A stretch of DNA of 26,707 nucleotides from Candidatus Helarchaeota archaeon (GTDB lineage Archaea; Asgardarchaeota; Lokiarchaeia; Helarchaeales; HEL-GB-A): NCBI GenBank assembly GCA_016840125.1, contig JAEOSY010000104.1, forward strand, positions 1-26,707, written 5' to 3'. A program made the translations under genes and the position numbers. The notes beneath the pieces were generated by a model. The model had not been told where the DNA came from. It was given only the letters and a program-made list of their open reading frames with translations, and did no database searches. Positions 1 to 7,761 of this stretch are shown here, one piece after another; position 1 is the stretch's first letter; each line of letters starts with the position of its first letter.

Positions 1-1770
1 ACACGCATTGAATGCTCTCTGTTGAGTAGAAACTATGCTGGAACTGGTGAGCGTGTTGAACCACCCGCGGATCTGGTCTTTTCCTTCGAGAATAAAATCC
101 CCTATCGTCCAACCATTATAATCATCAAGCCGATCGACTGCTGCATACGCACTCCACATTCCTGAACCACTATCTAACCAGACATCAAGTACATCAGGAA
201 TCCGTTTCTTCGTTCCACCACACTTACATTTCCATGTAACCTCATCGATCCAGGGTCTATGTAAATCATCAGGGACATTGTCCGCCTTCTCTTTTAATTC
301 CTCAACGGAACCAATGACTTCCACATCGTCACAGCTATCACACTCCCAAATGGATAAGGGCGTTCCCCAGTAGCGTTGTCGGCTGATACACCAATCCATT
401 AAATTCTTGATCCAGCTTTCAAACCAACGACCTGCAAATTCAGGCTGCCAGTAAATCTTCTGATTTTCCTCAACCATCAGGTCATTGAGAGCAGTCATTT
501 TGAAAAACCACTGGGGGATTGTTCGGTATATCAATGCACTCTTACATCTCCAACAATGGGCGTATTCGTGTTCTAATTTCTCGTCAGAAAGTAGTAAACC
601 CTTCTTTTTTAGATCTGCAATAATTAACGGGTCTGCATCCTTGATGAACTTTCCCTGATAACTGCCACCCTCTTCCGTAAACGTGCCAGATGGGTTCAAC
701 GGGGAGAAGGCAGGAATTGCATACTTAGTATGTGGACCAGCAGCTGTAAAGTCTTCACTTCCATGACCAGGAGCACAATGGACTAGACCTGTACCACCCT
801 TCTCAACAGTCACAAACTCTTCTGTTAGAACAATGGTATGCACTTTGGGATTCTCTTTTTCAAAAGCAACGTTCAGTGGTACTTCATCGGCTAGAGGATA
901 TTCATATTTAAGCCCCTCAAGGTCTTCTCCTAGCATTTCTTCAATAACTTCATATTGTTTATTCAACGTGGCAACAATAAAGGTGGTAAGTTGTTTCGCA
1001 ACAATCCAAATTTCATCGTCTACCTTCACTTTCACGTAAGTAAAAGTAGGATGTGCCATGACTGCCAAATTCGCAGGTAAAGTCCAAGGAGTGGTTGTGA
1101 AAATAATCAAGTACTCATTCTTTTTATCCTTAATAGGAAACTTCACGAATAATGCATAATCTTCTACATTGTAATATTCAAATTCGTGTTTGGCTAAGGC
1201 CGTTTCGCAGCGTGGGCAGGTATTCAGGGGTTTGGAACCTTTATAGAGATAACCTTTCTCCCGCGCTTTCTTTAATGCCCACCAAATACCCTCAATGTAT
1301 CGATTATGGACTGTCATATAAGGCTTTTCCCAATCATAAAAGCAGCCCAATCGCTTGAATTGATCATTCATCTTCCATAAGTTGTCTATAGCAAACTCAC
1401 GACAGCGTTCTATAAATTGTTCGATACCAAATTCATGTTCAATCTGCTTTTTATTGGTAATACCAAGCTCTTTCTCCACAATAACCTCAATTGGGAGCCC
1501 ATGCATATCATATCCGGGGTTTATTCGAACCAAATTCTTCTTACCCAACATTTTAAAGCGAATGACCACATCTTTTAATATTTTATTCCAAGCAGTTCCG
1601 AGATGTATACTGCCCGTCGTATAGGGCGGTCCATCGATAAATTTCCAATCGGGTAAATCCTTGGTTTCTTCCCATATCTTCTGGAAGATCTTCTTATCTT
1701 CCCAAAACTTCAAGATCCGCTCTTCTAAGTCTTGGAACTTCACATATTTTGGCAATTCTTTTACGGTCAT
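1..1770 (-). CDS. ileS: Isoleucyl-tRNA synthetase, N-terminal 590 residues (cut by window edge)
   Basis: Class I aminoacyl-tRNA synthetase that charges tRNA-Ile and edits misactivated valine in the cytoplasm. The frame is open from the ATG at 1770 to the window edge with no stop. The signature region GSIHLGT (HIGH equivalent, residues 53-59) sits in the context DGPPYTTGSIHLG. The CP1 editing domain shows TTTPWTLPANLA (about 225-236) and GTGLVHCAPGHG (about 327-338). Further on are a CWRC motif, the WCISRQRYWGTPLS block and DVWLDSGS, all typical of IleRS. The KMSKS loop and anticodon-binding domain lie beyond base 1; full-length enzymes have about 1,050 residues, so a little over half is present. 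A GAGG ribosome binding site lies 7 nt before the ATG. The gene is transcribed toward the window edge, downstream of the small gene at 1985-2305 on the same strand and separated from it by a T-rich stretch. Confidence 0.97.
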   Translation of the reverse strand, partial: MTVKELPKYVKFQDLEERILKFWEDKKIFQKIWEETKDLPDWKFIDGPPYTTGSIHLGTAWNKILKDVVIRFKMLGKKNLVRINPGYDMHGLPIEVIVEKELGITNKKQIEHEFGIEQFIERCREFAIDNLWKMNDQFKRLGCFYDWEKPYMTVHNRYIEGIWWALKKAREKGYLYKGSKPLNTCPRCETALAKHEFEYYNVEDYALFVKFPIKDKKNEYLIIFTTTPWTLPANLAVMAHPTFTYVKVKVDDEIWIVAKQLTTFIVATLNKQYEVIEEMLGEDLEGLKYEYPLADEVPLNVAFEKENPKVHTIVLTEEFVTVEKGGTGLVHCAPGHGSEDFTAAGPHTKYAIPAFSPLNPSGTFTEEGGSYQGKFIKDADPLIIADLKKKGLLLSDEKLEHEYAHCWRCKSALIYRTIPQWFFKMTALNDLMVEENQKIYWQPEFAGRWFESWIKNLMDWCISRQRYWGTPLSIWECDSCDDVEVIGSVEELKEKADNVPDDLHRPWIDEVTWKCKCGGTKKRIPDVLDVWLDSGSGMWSAYAAVDRLDDYNGWTIGDFILEGKDQIRGWFNTLTSSSIVSTQQRAFNAC

Positions 1771-1943
1771 ATAAAGTCCTCTCTTTTAAATTTTCTATGA
1801 TGCGGAGAGTTCAGTGTGGTTGCAAAAAGTAGATTCTTAGTCACTAATAAATAAATCCCACACTATTAACACCTTGAAAATCGTTAGAGGAATTAAAGAT
1901 TAACTTGTTCTTAAAGTTTACGGGAAGCCTTGATTGTAGAATT

Positions 1944-1966
1944 AAAAAAAAGAAAGAAAAAGAATA
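1944..1966 (-). terminator. T-rich putative terminator after the small gene at 1985
   Basis: On the minus strand this is a run of T with occasional C, starting about 20 nt after the stop codon of the gene ending at 1985. Archaeal intrinsic termination often needs only such oligo-T tracts. There is no clear stem before it. It would separate that gene from ileS downstream. Confidence 0.4.
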
Positions 1967-1984
1967 AAATTCTTATTCAATTTT

Positions 1985-2305
1985 TTAGGTTTTGTACTCA
2001 GGTGGTTGTATTTGGATAAGCGGTAGGGCTTCGGCGGCAGTCATTACAGGTGTTATCTTATATCTTAACCCGACAATGTCATGAAAGCCAATCATTCTAC
2101 CCTGTAACTCTTTGATAGCTGCTGCGTATTTTTCATCTTTAATACGATAGATGGTGTAGGCCTCAATACCCTGCTCAGTGACAACGGTATAAGATTCAAT
2201 TCGCTTCACACCCGCGGGTAATGGATTTCCAACGCTTTTGACAAACACCTTTCCTACGTCAACTGCTTTATCTGGTGGATAGACGGTCTTAATCATAAGA
2301 TGCAT
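1985..2305 (-). CDS. Conserved-looking small protein of unknown function (106 aa)
   Basis: I do not recognise a characterised family. The product begins MHLMIKTVYPPDKAVDVGKV and has alternating strand/helix character, suggesting a small alpha/beta (ferredoxin-like or dimeric barrel) fold; this is inference. There are no Cys motifs, signal peptide or membrane segments. The start at 2305 is chosen because a strong ribosome binding site (AAGGAGGT, at 2313-2320 on the complement) lies 7 nt before it. An open frame continues upstream to 2374 but has no comparable signal. The gene is divergent from the aldolase gene starting at 2431; the AT-rich 2375-2430 interval probably holds both promoters. Confidence 0.75.
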   Translation of the reverse strand: MHLMIKTVYPPDKAVDVGKVFVKSVGNPLPAGVKRIESYTVVTEQGIEAYTIYRIKDEKYAAAIKELQGRMIGFHDIVGLRYKITPVMTAAEALPLIQIQPPEYKT

Positions 2306-2430
2306 TCTTCTTACCTCCTTTTCATTCATGTTTATTACTGGAAGATTAAATCTTTCAGCAAACATCTCTTTCAAAGCCAGTATTTTTAAATGTATATTTT
2401 TCTCTCAATTAGGATAAGAGGTTTAGGAAA

Positions 2431-3300
2431 ATGACTCAAGTTTTCACGGCAATCATTACACCATTTCAGACAAATGGGGAGATAGATTATAATTTATTTG
2501 AGGAATTAGTAAATTGGCAAACTCGAATAGGGATTGATGGATTAGTGGTATGCGGCACAAATGGGGAGTTCGCATCACTAAGTTTGGAAGAGGTTAAATC
2601 GCTCTTAAAATTCACGTTTGATATAAAACAGGAGGAACTTTTAATTATCGCGGGAACAGGAAGATCAAGTCTCAAAGAAACCATTGAATTATGCAAAATA
2701 TCAGAAGAATTGGCAGATATGGCGTTGGTAGTCCCGCCGTTCTATTTTAAAGTTTCCGAAATCCAAGGGTTATATAATTACTTTAAACAACTTTTAGAAA
2801 ATACTGAGATTCCGGTCGTCCTTTATAATATCCCTAAATATTCAGGAATAACCATACCAACCGAACTGTTGATGAAGTTGAAAGACTATGAGAACCTAGT
2901 CGGCGTGAAAGATTCCTCGGGTCAAATTGAAAGTATGGAAAGTTTTATCAAAACATCTCCAGACCTATCAGTTTTTGGCGGAAGCGATGCGCTCATTTAC
3001 CCCTCCTTTGAAATGGGAGCTAAAGGGTGCATTTCCGCAATCTCTACTATCTTTCCTGAAGAGGTTCTAGAGATAAAAATTAGTTATTTAGCCGAACAAA
3101 AAGATGCAGCTCAAACAGCACAAGAAAAAATTCTGACAATCCGGAACACCATTAAACAATTTCCAAATCGAGCAGTGTTTAAATCAGCTTTATCTCTGTT
3201 AGGATTTCCGAGGAGTTTTGTCCGACCGCCCTTAGTGGATCTGACTGAGGAGCAGGAGGGGCAGTTAAAAAATAGATTGAGCCCGTTTATCAGTCAATGA
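2431..3300 (+). CDS. DapA/NanA-superfamily class I aldolase (dihydrodipicolinate synthase-like)
   Basis: A 289-residue (beta/alpha)8-barrel lyase, the usual length for 4-hydroxy-tetrahydrodipicolinate synthase and related KDG or N-acetylneuraminate aldolases. Seen directly: the pyruvate-binding loop GTNGE at residues 42-46 (GTTGE in classical DapA), the catalytic Tyr132 in LYNIPKYSG, and the Schiff-base Lys160 in GVKDSSG. A pyruvate-dependent aldol or condensation reaction is therefore well supported. The substrate is not: Asn in place of the second Thr of GTTGE is common outside true DapA, and no other lysine-biosynthesis gene is nearby. The ATG at 2431 follows an AG-rich leader (AGGTTTAGGAAA). 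The neighbours do not suggest a pathway. Confidence 0.88.
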   Translation: MTQVFTAIITPFQTNGEIDYNLFEELVNWQTRIGIDGLVVCGTNGEFASLSLEEVKSLLKFTFDIKQEELLIIAGTGRSSLKETIELCKISEELADMALVVPPFYFKVSEIQGLYNYFKQLLENTEIPVVLYNIPKYSGITIPTELLMKLKDYENLVGVKDSSGQIESMESFIKTSPDLSVFGGSDALIYPSFEMGAKGCISAISTIFPEEVLEIKISYLAEQKDAAQTAQEKILTIRNTIKQFPNRAVFKSALSLLGFPRSFVRPPLVDLTEEQEGQLKNRLSPFISQ

Positions 3301-3343
3301 TTAATTGTAGAATAAAACCGTCCCGAGAAAAAAGGAAAGAAAA

Positions 3344-3520
3344 TTAACTAAATTCTCCAGCCATTCCATCCCAAGGACCATCTTCACCTTTCTTCTTCTT
3401 TTTCTTCCGCGTATCCTCTGCTAGATTATAACTATACCAGGGATCTTCCGCGTAATAGTCCTCATCGTAGTCCTTCTCGTCTTCGGATTTCTTCTTTTTG
3501 GAACCTTTTAATAATCCCAT
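3344..3520 (-). CDS. Highly charged small protein with Lys-rich and Asp/Glu/Tyr-rich segments (58 aa)
   Basis: The predicted product starts MGLLKGSKKKKSEDEKDYDE, continues with an acidic and aromatic stretch (DEDYYAEDPWYSYN), then a second block of six lysines, and ends DGPWDGMAGEFS. It looks unstructured, with no known domain. The ATG at 3520 is preferred; an in-frame TTG three codons upstream is possible. No strong ribosome binding site is visible, but an archaeal TATA-like TTTAAATATTTT lies 20-35 bases upstream and could give a nearly leaderless mRNA. Such lysine-rich proteins recur in this window (7555-7761 and the tail of 13536-14920). It could also be a chance frame, though its regular composition argues against that. 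Confidence 0.5.
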   Translation of the reverse strand: MGLLKGSKKKKSEDEKDYDEDYYAEDPWYSYNLAEDTRKKKKKKGEDGPWDGMAGEFS

Positions 3521-3542
3521 AATGATCAATAAGGTTACTCCG

Positions 3543-3556
3543 AATTTAAATATTTT
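3543..3556. promoter_or_regulatory. TATA-like AT box between divergent small genes
   Basis: The sequence ATTTAAATATTTTA is a good archaeal TATA box and is nearly symmetric. It sits about 25 bases upstream of the ATG at 3520 (minus) and about 40 bases upstream of the ATG at 3592 (plus), so it could serve either gene. Assigned by pattern only. Confidence 0.4.
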
Positions 3557-3591
3557 AAGGCTTTACATAAAAAACCTAAAAAAGGGGGAAT

Positions 3592-3705
3592 ATGGAGGCA
3601 GATGAAGAGAAAATTAAAAAGATGATTGGAATTATGGATAGTTTATGTTCAAATATTTTTTATGAGGAAGTATTTGGGAAATTTTTGGATAAATGGAAGA
3701 GATGA
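3592..3705 (+). CDS. Possible micro-protein (37 aa)
   Basis: A short open frame starting MEADEEKIKKMIGIMDSLCS and ending DKWKR. In its favour are a purine-rich GGGGG ribosome binding site 3 nt before the ATG, an upstream TATA-like box and a plausible amphipathic-helix composition. Against it are its size and a 74-base antisense overlap with the 3' end of the membrane hydrolase gene on the minus strand, whose C-terminal tail here is atypical. Either the micro-protein is real and the hydrolase has a long tail, or one is a by-product of the other. Confidence 0.3.
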   Translation: MEADEEKIKKMIGIMDSLCSNIFYEEVFGKFLDKWKR

Positions 3706-4339
3706 AAAGACTCAAAGAGAGGACCAGATTTGTGCCTCCTTTTTTCGCTCTTCGTCTTCTAAATATCAGTATAAACAAATAAACACATAGAATTATGGTA
3801 ATTACAATTAGGACGATATCATATATGCTTAGGAATTCGAAACCAATCGGGATTCCCCAGCCATTGTGCCGAAAGATGGCCCAGAGGGTATGGTTTTCGT
3901 AACCGGCTTCTAACCAGTATTCACTTGCCCAGCTACCACCTGGGATCGGTCCCCATCCAGGCAATAGACCAAATTCAGTTACCGAGTCAAAGGGTCCCAA
4001 CGGGGCAATAGAGTTATCAATGAAATCAGCAACCAAATGCATGTAGTACCCCGCTACAAAGGGCTTTGCAATCTCATACTTTCGGAAGATTAGAAAAACG
4101 ATCGCGAGGATTCCGACAGCTAGAAACGTGTGAGTAAAAATGTGGTGGTATGTATATGAATGAACTCCCATGATTAACGCGGGAATTATATCTAAGTCTG
4201 GAATAAGACCGGCTAGGAGTCCTATTCCCCAATATCTTATTCGTTTGACAGATCGTTCATCTTTATCTTTTATCCGAAGTCGTAAAAATAATTCTGCAAA
4301 GAGAATTCCAATTCCCATATGTGCGATAACACTAACCAT
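3632..4339 (-). CDS. Membrane-bound metal-dependent hydrolase, YdjM-like family
   Basis: A 235-residue polytopic membrane protein. Conserved acidic and histidine residues match the YdjM / DUF457-like group of inner-membrane hydrolases: an early His (H7), GLIPDLD with Asp48 and Asp50, HSYTYHHIFTHT with H60, H65, H66 and H70, and YYMHLVADFID with H101 and D105. At least four hydrophobic segments can be seen. The biochemical substrate of this family is not established. The ATG at 4339 (MVSVIAHMGIG) is chosen because family members start close to this His and GGAG lies about 10 nt upstream; a TTG at 4393 would add 18 residues. After the basic RRRRAKK segment the C-terminal 30 residues look unlike the family and overlap the possible micro-protein at 3592. 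Confidence 0.8.
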   Translation of the reverse strand: MVSVIAHMGIGILFAELFLRLRIKDKDERSVKRIRYWGIGLLAGLIPDLDIIPALIMGVHSYTYHHIFTHTFLAVGILAIVFLIFRKYEIAKPFVAGYYMHLVADFIDNSIAPLGPFDSVTEFGLLPGWGPIPGGSWASEYWLEAGYENHTLWAIFRHNGWGIPIGFEFLSIYDIVLIVITIILCVYLFILIFRRRRAKKGGTNLVLSLSLFISSIYPKISQILPHKKYLNINYP

Positions 4340-4422
4340 TAGTGAGAATCTCCATTTTGTGAATATAATTTGATATGGAAATAGATTTATCAAGTTTTTG
4401 AAGGTAATTGAGATTGTAAGAG

Positions 4423-4929
4423 TTGAAGGAAGAATCCGACTTGGAAGGCAAATTGGATGAAAGGAAACTGATAAAGAGAATTTTAAAAGAGATAATAATA
4501 TTAAATCTTGGATTTCTACTATTTCAAATAATTTTATTTATAATTTCATTGTTATTATTAAGCGTAGAATTCTCATCTAGCCCTTTTTTAGGGTTATTTT
4601 TGTTAAGTTTTGCTTTAGTAGACTTTATTGTCTTTTTTGTTTATCATTTTATAAGAGGGGGTAAATTAAAGTTATTAGAAGAAGAAAGATTTCTTCGTTT
4701 TAAAAGAGGATGGATTTTTCTCATCGTTCTCCCGGTGCTTTATTTTGGCTTAACCGTAACTACAATTTTCATTCATGATATGATTTATTACATGAATTCT
4801 GGTGATATAATTGCCCTTTTCTTCCCTCTATTAAGTAGTTTAGTGACTATTTTGGCGGCAATGATTCCTTCACTTATATCCTGGCGGGATTATTGGTGGT
4901 ATTGTAACAAATACAATTTAAAAAAATAG
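4423..4929 (+). CDS. Four-helix integral membrane protein of unknown function (168 aa)
   Basis: After a charged N-terminus (KEESDLEGKLDERKLIKR) come four hydrophobic segments at about residues 27-48, 52-77, 91-115 and 127-153. The loops contain KLKLLEEERFLRFKRGW. The product ends NKYNLKK. I recognise no family. The only reasonable start is the TTG at 4423, as there is no ATG before the first membrane segment. It is divergent from the membrane hydrolase gene, with which it shares the 4340-4422 promoter region. Confidence 0.65.
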   Translation: MKEESDLEGKLDERKLIKRILKEIIILNLGFLLFQIILFIISLLLLSVEFSSSPFLGLFLLSFALVDFIVFFVYHFIRGGKLKLLEEERFLRFKRGWIFLIVLPVLYFGLTVTTIFIHDMIYYMNSGDIIALFFPLLSSLVTILAAMIPSLISWRDYWWYCNKYNLKK

Positions 4930-5007
4930 TTGGAATGACGTAAAAGATAAAAAAAAATTCAAATTTCATCAATCGCATTTTAGCTGGAATCACCTAATAT
5001 TTAGACA

Positions 5008-5029
5008 GACTAGAAAATAGATTCTAGTC
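5008..5029. repeat. Perfect 8-bp inverted repeat (operator candidate) upstream of the STAS gene
   Basis: GACTAGAA, a 6-base spacer, then TTCTAGTC. The arms are exact reverse complements. It lies about 75 bases before the STAS gene start and roughly 20 bases upstream of the AT-rich TATA-like stretch around 5046-5060, a plausible place for a dimeric regulator. It is separated by about 80 bases from the stop of the previous gene, so a terminator role is less likely. Confidence 0.45.
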
Positions 5030-5103
5030 AGACCAAAGAATTCGAAACTTAAATTAATAAACAAACAGAGAAAAAGAGAATAACAATTTAATGGTGATTA
5101 AAT

Positions 5104-5451
5104 ATGAATGTGAAAACAACCGTTGATGGAAAAACAACAATTGTGAAAATAGAAGGGCGGGTTGATGAAAAGGGCGCTCAAATTTTAGGCGAGAACTTGT
5201 CAAAACTATCAGCGAAGGGTGTTAACCAGATGCTAGTAGATCTTTCTGGCGTTGAGTTCATAGGCAGTTCAGGTATAGGGAAACTCCTTGTTGTTGCCCG
5301 AGAAGCACAAAAGTCGGGTGGCCAAGTCTCGTTATGTTCAATTCCGGTTCGCTTTAAATCCACTTTTGAAAGTATTTGGGTGAGTAATGGCACCGCACTT
5401 ATGGAGAAGCTGTTACCGATTTTTGATAACCCCACCAAAGCTTTGAAATAA
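5104..5451 (+). CDS. STAS-domain protein (anti-sigma-factor-antagonist type)
   Basis: A 115-residue single-domain STAS protein related to SpoIIAA/RsbV. The fold can be read from the sequence: an initial strand pair (TTVDGKTTIVKIEGRVD), the helix around QILGENLSKL, the central strand MLVDLSGVEFIGSSGIGKLL (residues 43-62) and the last strand and helix. The Ser of GSSGIG (residues 55-56) aligns with the phosphorylated serine of SpoIIAA, although the Asp before it (DSSG) is Gly here. In bacteria such proteins bind serine kinases and sigma-regulatory partners; archaea lack sigma factors, so a role in another phosphorylation-controlled switch is inferred. No kinase or phosphatase gene is adjacent. 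ATG at 5104 with a GGTGAT ribosome binding site 4 nt upstream. Confidence 0.9.
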   Translation: MNVKTTVDGKTTIVKIEGRVDEKGAQILGENLSKLSAKGVNQMLVDLSGVEFIGSSGIGKLLVVAREAQKSGGQVSLCSIPVRFKSTFESIWVSNGTALMEKLLPIFDNPTKALK

Positions 5452-5503
5452 TACTAGGGTAATGAGTGCTGCCCATAATCCCATCCAAGAAGTATTTAAT
5501 TCC

Positions 5504-5514
5504 ACATTTTTTTT
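5504..5514 (+). terminator. Oligo-T putative terminator after the STAS gene
   Basis: A run of eight T (ATTTTTTTTC) about 55 bases after the stop codon at 5451. No stem precedes it, as is usual for archaeal T-tract terminators. Confidence 0.4.
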
Positions 5515-5632
5515 CAAATTTAGCTCTGATCAGTTCGGAGAGAAAAAGAAAATTTTCATTGAGTGTCGCTAAACCTTGATTTCACGACGTAAATTAGGCT
5601 TATTAATTTGTTAATAATAAGTTACTATAAGT

Positions 5633-5857
5633 ATGAAATTTTTGTATAAATTCCTTATTGGATTTGTAATATGTATAGTACTTATCGTTGCGTTTATTCT
5701 ATCGGATTTTTCTCAAGATCTGTATATTCCTGTAATAGTAGTAGTGAGTATTATCATTACCTTCCTCGGACTAGCGTATTATGAAGAAATAGAAGAGAAA
5801 AAAAGGGAGTCGCTTGAAAAACCAGCGGGACTCATATACAACCGAATTTTTCATTAA
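5633..5857 (+). CDS. Small two-helix membrane protein (74 aa)
   Basis: Two hydrophobic segments (about residues 6-24 and 31-50), followed by a charged cytoplasmic-looking tail (EEIEEKKRESLEKPAG). No recognisable family. ATG start at 5633. The stop overlaps the stop of the convergent gene 5854-6672 in a shared TTAA. A 7-bp AT-only inverted repeat (5600-5617) lies just upstream, but AT-rich symmetry is common by chance. Confidence 0.6.
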   Translation: MKFLYKFLIGFVICIVLIVAFILSDFSQDLYIPVIVVVSIIITFLGLAYYEEIEEKKRESLEKPAGLIYNRIFH

Positions 5858-6672
5858 AGATAATCAGAGAGTTTCGGAAGCGCATCGCCTAGAATAGTAC
5901 GGGCTTCACGAATTATTGCATTACAATAAAGCCATGTGAAGAATAGAATCCGTCTCGTTTGAAATTTAAGTACATTTTTTGTGTAATACGCTTCAAATTT
6001 GGTGAAATCTTGGGAAAGAGCTAAAATTATGCTGAAGTTCTTAAATAAAGCAAATTTTAAGCCCCATTGAATTTCTTTTTCTTGAAATTTACCAGAGAGG
6101 AACGTTACATTGAGTTGATTGCTGATTTGCTCAGCGGTTTTTTTATCTATTTTGAGGAGAGGTACTTCACGCTGTCCTATTATATCATTCCATATTTTAT
6201 CTTTATTTTTCGGATCCACTTCATCAAGTAGCTCTGGTAGACTTATGAGTTCATCACGTACATCCATTATGATAGGAGCTTCAATACCATGCTTTGCTAG
6301 AATTCCAAGGAATTCCAAATAATATTCGGCCCAGACGTAGGCATCTTCAGTTGGTACTTTTAAAGAGGTTTTATAGAAAAAAATTTTCAGGGCAGACCCA
6401 AATTCTTCATTAAAATTGAAGACATATAAGAGTATGAAATCGGGAAGCGGAGTAACCCGAAAAACCCAGAGCGTGTCATCGAAAATTTGCCAGGGTAAAA
6501 TTTCACCATTCAGAAAGTCTGCAATTTTCTGCATTTTTTCAAGGGGAGTGTTTTCGAGAAGGGGAAGAATTTGATTAGTAGACTCATTGAGATTTTTTGT
6601 CCAAATCCAACCTCCTTGGAACTGTTTCATAGTTATATAGTTAGCTGATTTAAATTCCTTATCAGAACTCAT
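5854..6672 (-). CDS. Unknown soluble protein, operon partner of an MBL-fold hydrolase (272 aa)
   Basis: I do not recognise the family. The product is soluble, rich in aromatic residues (FQGGWIWTKNLN, WAEYYLEFLGIL, RILFFTWLYCN) and has mixed alpha/beta character. No Cys pairs, nucleotide-binding loops or membrane segments are visible. ATG at 6672 lies only 2 bases after the stop of the upstream MBL-fold gene, so co-transcription and probably translational coupling are likely. The two products may act together, but the sequence does not say how. Confidence 0.7.
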   Translation of the reverse strand: MSSDKEFKSANYITMKQFQGGWIWTKNLNESTNQILPLLENTPLEKMQKIADFLNGEILPWQIFDDTLWVFRVTPLPDFILLYVFNFNEEFGSALKIFFYKTSLKVPTEDAYVWAEYYLEFLGILAKHGIEAPIIMDVRDELISLPELLDEVDPKNKDKIWNDIIGQREVPLLKIDKKTAEQISNQLNVTFLSGKFQEKEIQWGLKFALFKNFSIILALSQDFTKFEAYYTKNVLKFQTRRILFFTWLYCNAIIREARTILGDALPKLSDYL

Positions 6673-6674
6673 AA

Positions 6675-7553
6675 TTAATCCTTCATTAAGCCTAATGAAC
6701 TAATAAAGCCGCGAGCAAGACCTCTCAGGATACGTTGGACCCACTTGTCAGGTCGGTTCTCACTAATTTCCCCCGGACTTCGCCCAAACTTTTTAAGCAA
6801 AACCCTAGCTACATATTCTTCATTAGGGGTTTCACGTATTGCCTCTATTACTACTTTTTTCCACTCATGATACGCTCTAATTGATGCATCTATACAATTT
6901 TTAGCATCTTGATTAGTGGCGAACCCATATGAGGCAATTGCGAGTCCAACTGGATTTATTTCTTGAAACCTCTGAAGTGTATTAATATAATCTTCATGAT
7001 TGAAATCAGGCGCATATGCAGTAGGGCGTGTGAAATCCTTACCAAGATGATGAGCGCCACAAGCATCACCTACGAAAAGAAGTTTCTTTTGCCGATCGAG
7101 GAAGGAGATGTGGTCAGATATATGGCCTGGGGTGTGAATTACCTCTAAAATGCATTTAGAATCTAATTCTATGAGGTCTCCCTCTTTTAATAGGCGTATT
7201 GGGTTGCTAAGACCCAATTTTTCAGATTTTCGGTTGTATATAGTTTGTAGATCGTAGGCTAAACTGGGGATTCCAATTTCAAGATCGGGGAACTCCCTGG
7301 CAAATAGATGGATCGCAGCACAATGATCGGCATGCGAATGGGTTATCAATAGGAGGTCTAAATTATTAATGTGGAGCTTTTGAAAGCTGTTTAAGATTGT
7401 TTTGGTTGTACGTCTTACTCCCGTATCAATTAATGCGGTTTTTTTTGAGCTTTTAACAATGTATACTGCATGTTGCTTTTTTATGCCCCAAATTACCGAA
7501 TCAATAAGGTATGTTCCGTGAGCTACGGCTCCAGTGTCCCGATAGATTGCCAT
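6675..7553 (-). CDS. Metallo-beta-lactamase-fold hydrolase
   Basis: A 292-residue protein of the MBL superfamily. The metal-binding motif THSHADH gives His72, His74, Asp76 and His77. HTPGH supplies His144, and VGDACG supplies the bridging Asp163. Two metals, usually zinc, are expected. The last metal-ligand position, often His near ASYGF, is not obvious here. This arrangement suits glyoxalase II-like or thioester/lactone hydrolases; the substrate is unknown. The C-terminal part (about 210-292) is helical and may cap the active site. ATG at 7553, one base after the stop of a lysine-rich small gene and 2 bases before the next gene, placing it in the middle of a three-gene operon. Confidence 0.88.
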   Translation of the reverse strand: MAIYRDTGAVAHGTYLIDSVIWGIKKQHAVYIVKSSKKTALIDTGVRRTTKTILNSFQKLHINNLDLLLITHSHADHCAAIHLFAREFPDLEIGIPSLAYDLQTIYNRKSEKLGLSNPIRLLKEGDLIELDSKCILEVIHTPGHISDHISFLDRQKKLLFVGDACGAHHLGKDFTRPTAYAPDFNHEDYINTLQRFQEINPVGLAIASYGFATNQDAKNCIDASIRAYHEWKKVVIEAIRETPNEEYVARVLLKKFGRSPGEISENRPDKWVQRILRGLARGFISSLGLMKD

Positions 7554-7554
7554 C

Positions 7555-7761
7555 TCATGTATTTTCCATTTCTTTATTTGAAGAGTGTGTGGTAGAAGTT
7601 GTTGTACCTACTTTCTTCCCCTTAACTTTGACTTTCCCACTCCTATTGATGGGTTTAGCTTCGCTTCCGTTGGTGGTAGATGTAATACCCCCTTCTTCTG
7701 ACTCTTCTGAGGTTTTTTTACCTTTTTTCTTCTTTTTAATCTTCTTTTTCTTCGATGGAAT
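7555..7761 (-). CDS. Lysine-rich small protein with apparent ATT start (68 aa)
   Basis: The frame starts IPSKKKKIKKKKKGKK, continues with a Ser/Glu/Gly/Thr-rich stretch (TSEESEEGGITSTTNGSE), a second basic patch (GKVKVKGKKVG), and ends SSNKEMENT with TGA at 7557-7555. An upstream in-frame TGA leaves no ATG, GTG or TTG before the lysine run. The codon ATT at 7761 is preceded at 5 nt by AAGGTGAT (complement of 7767-7774), an excellent match to the archaeal anti-Shine-Dalgarno. Its stop is one base from the ATG of the MBL-fold gene, the spacing expected in an operon. The product is probably disordered and could bind nucleic acid or acidic surfaces. Non-canonical initiation is an inference; an alternative is a leader region without translation. 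Confidence 0.5.
   Translation of the reverse strand: MPSKKKKIKKKKKGKKTSEESEEGGITSTTNGSEAKPINRSGKVKVKGKKVGTTTSTTHSSNKEMENT

Noticed and set aside
833..1624. Plus-strand open frames of 68-80 codons
   Set aside because: They are antisense to the unmistakable ileS coding sequence and show no domain or start signal.
5600..5617. TTATTAA-TTTG-TTAATAA inverted repeat before the 74-residue membrane protein
   Set aside because: The arms are A/T only in an AT-rich intergenic region, so chance is likely.
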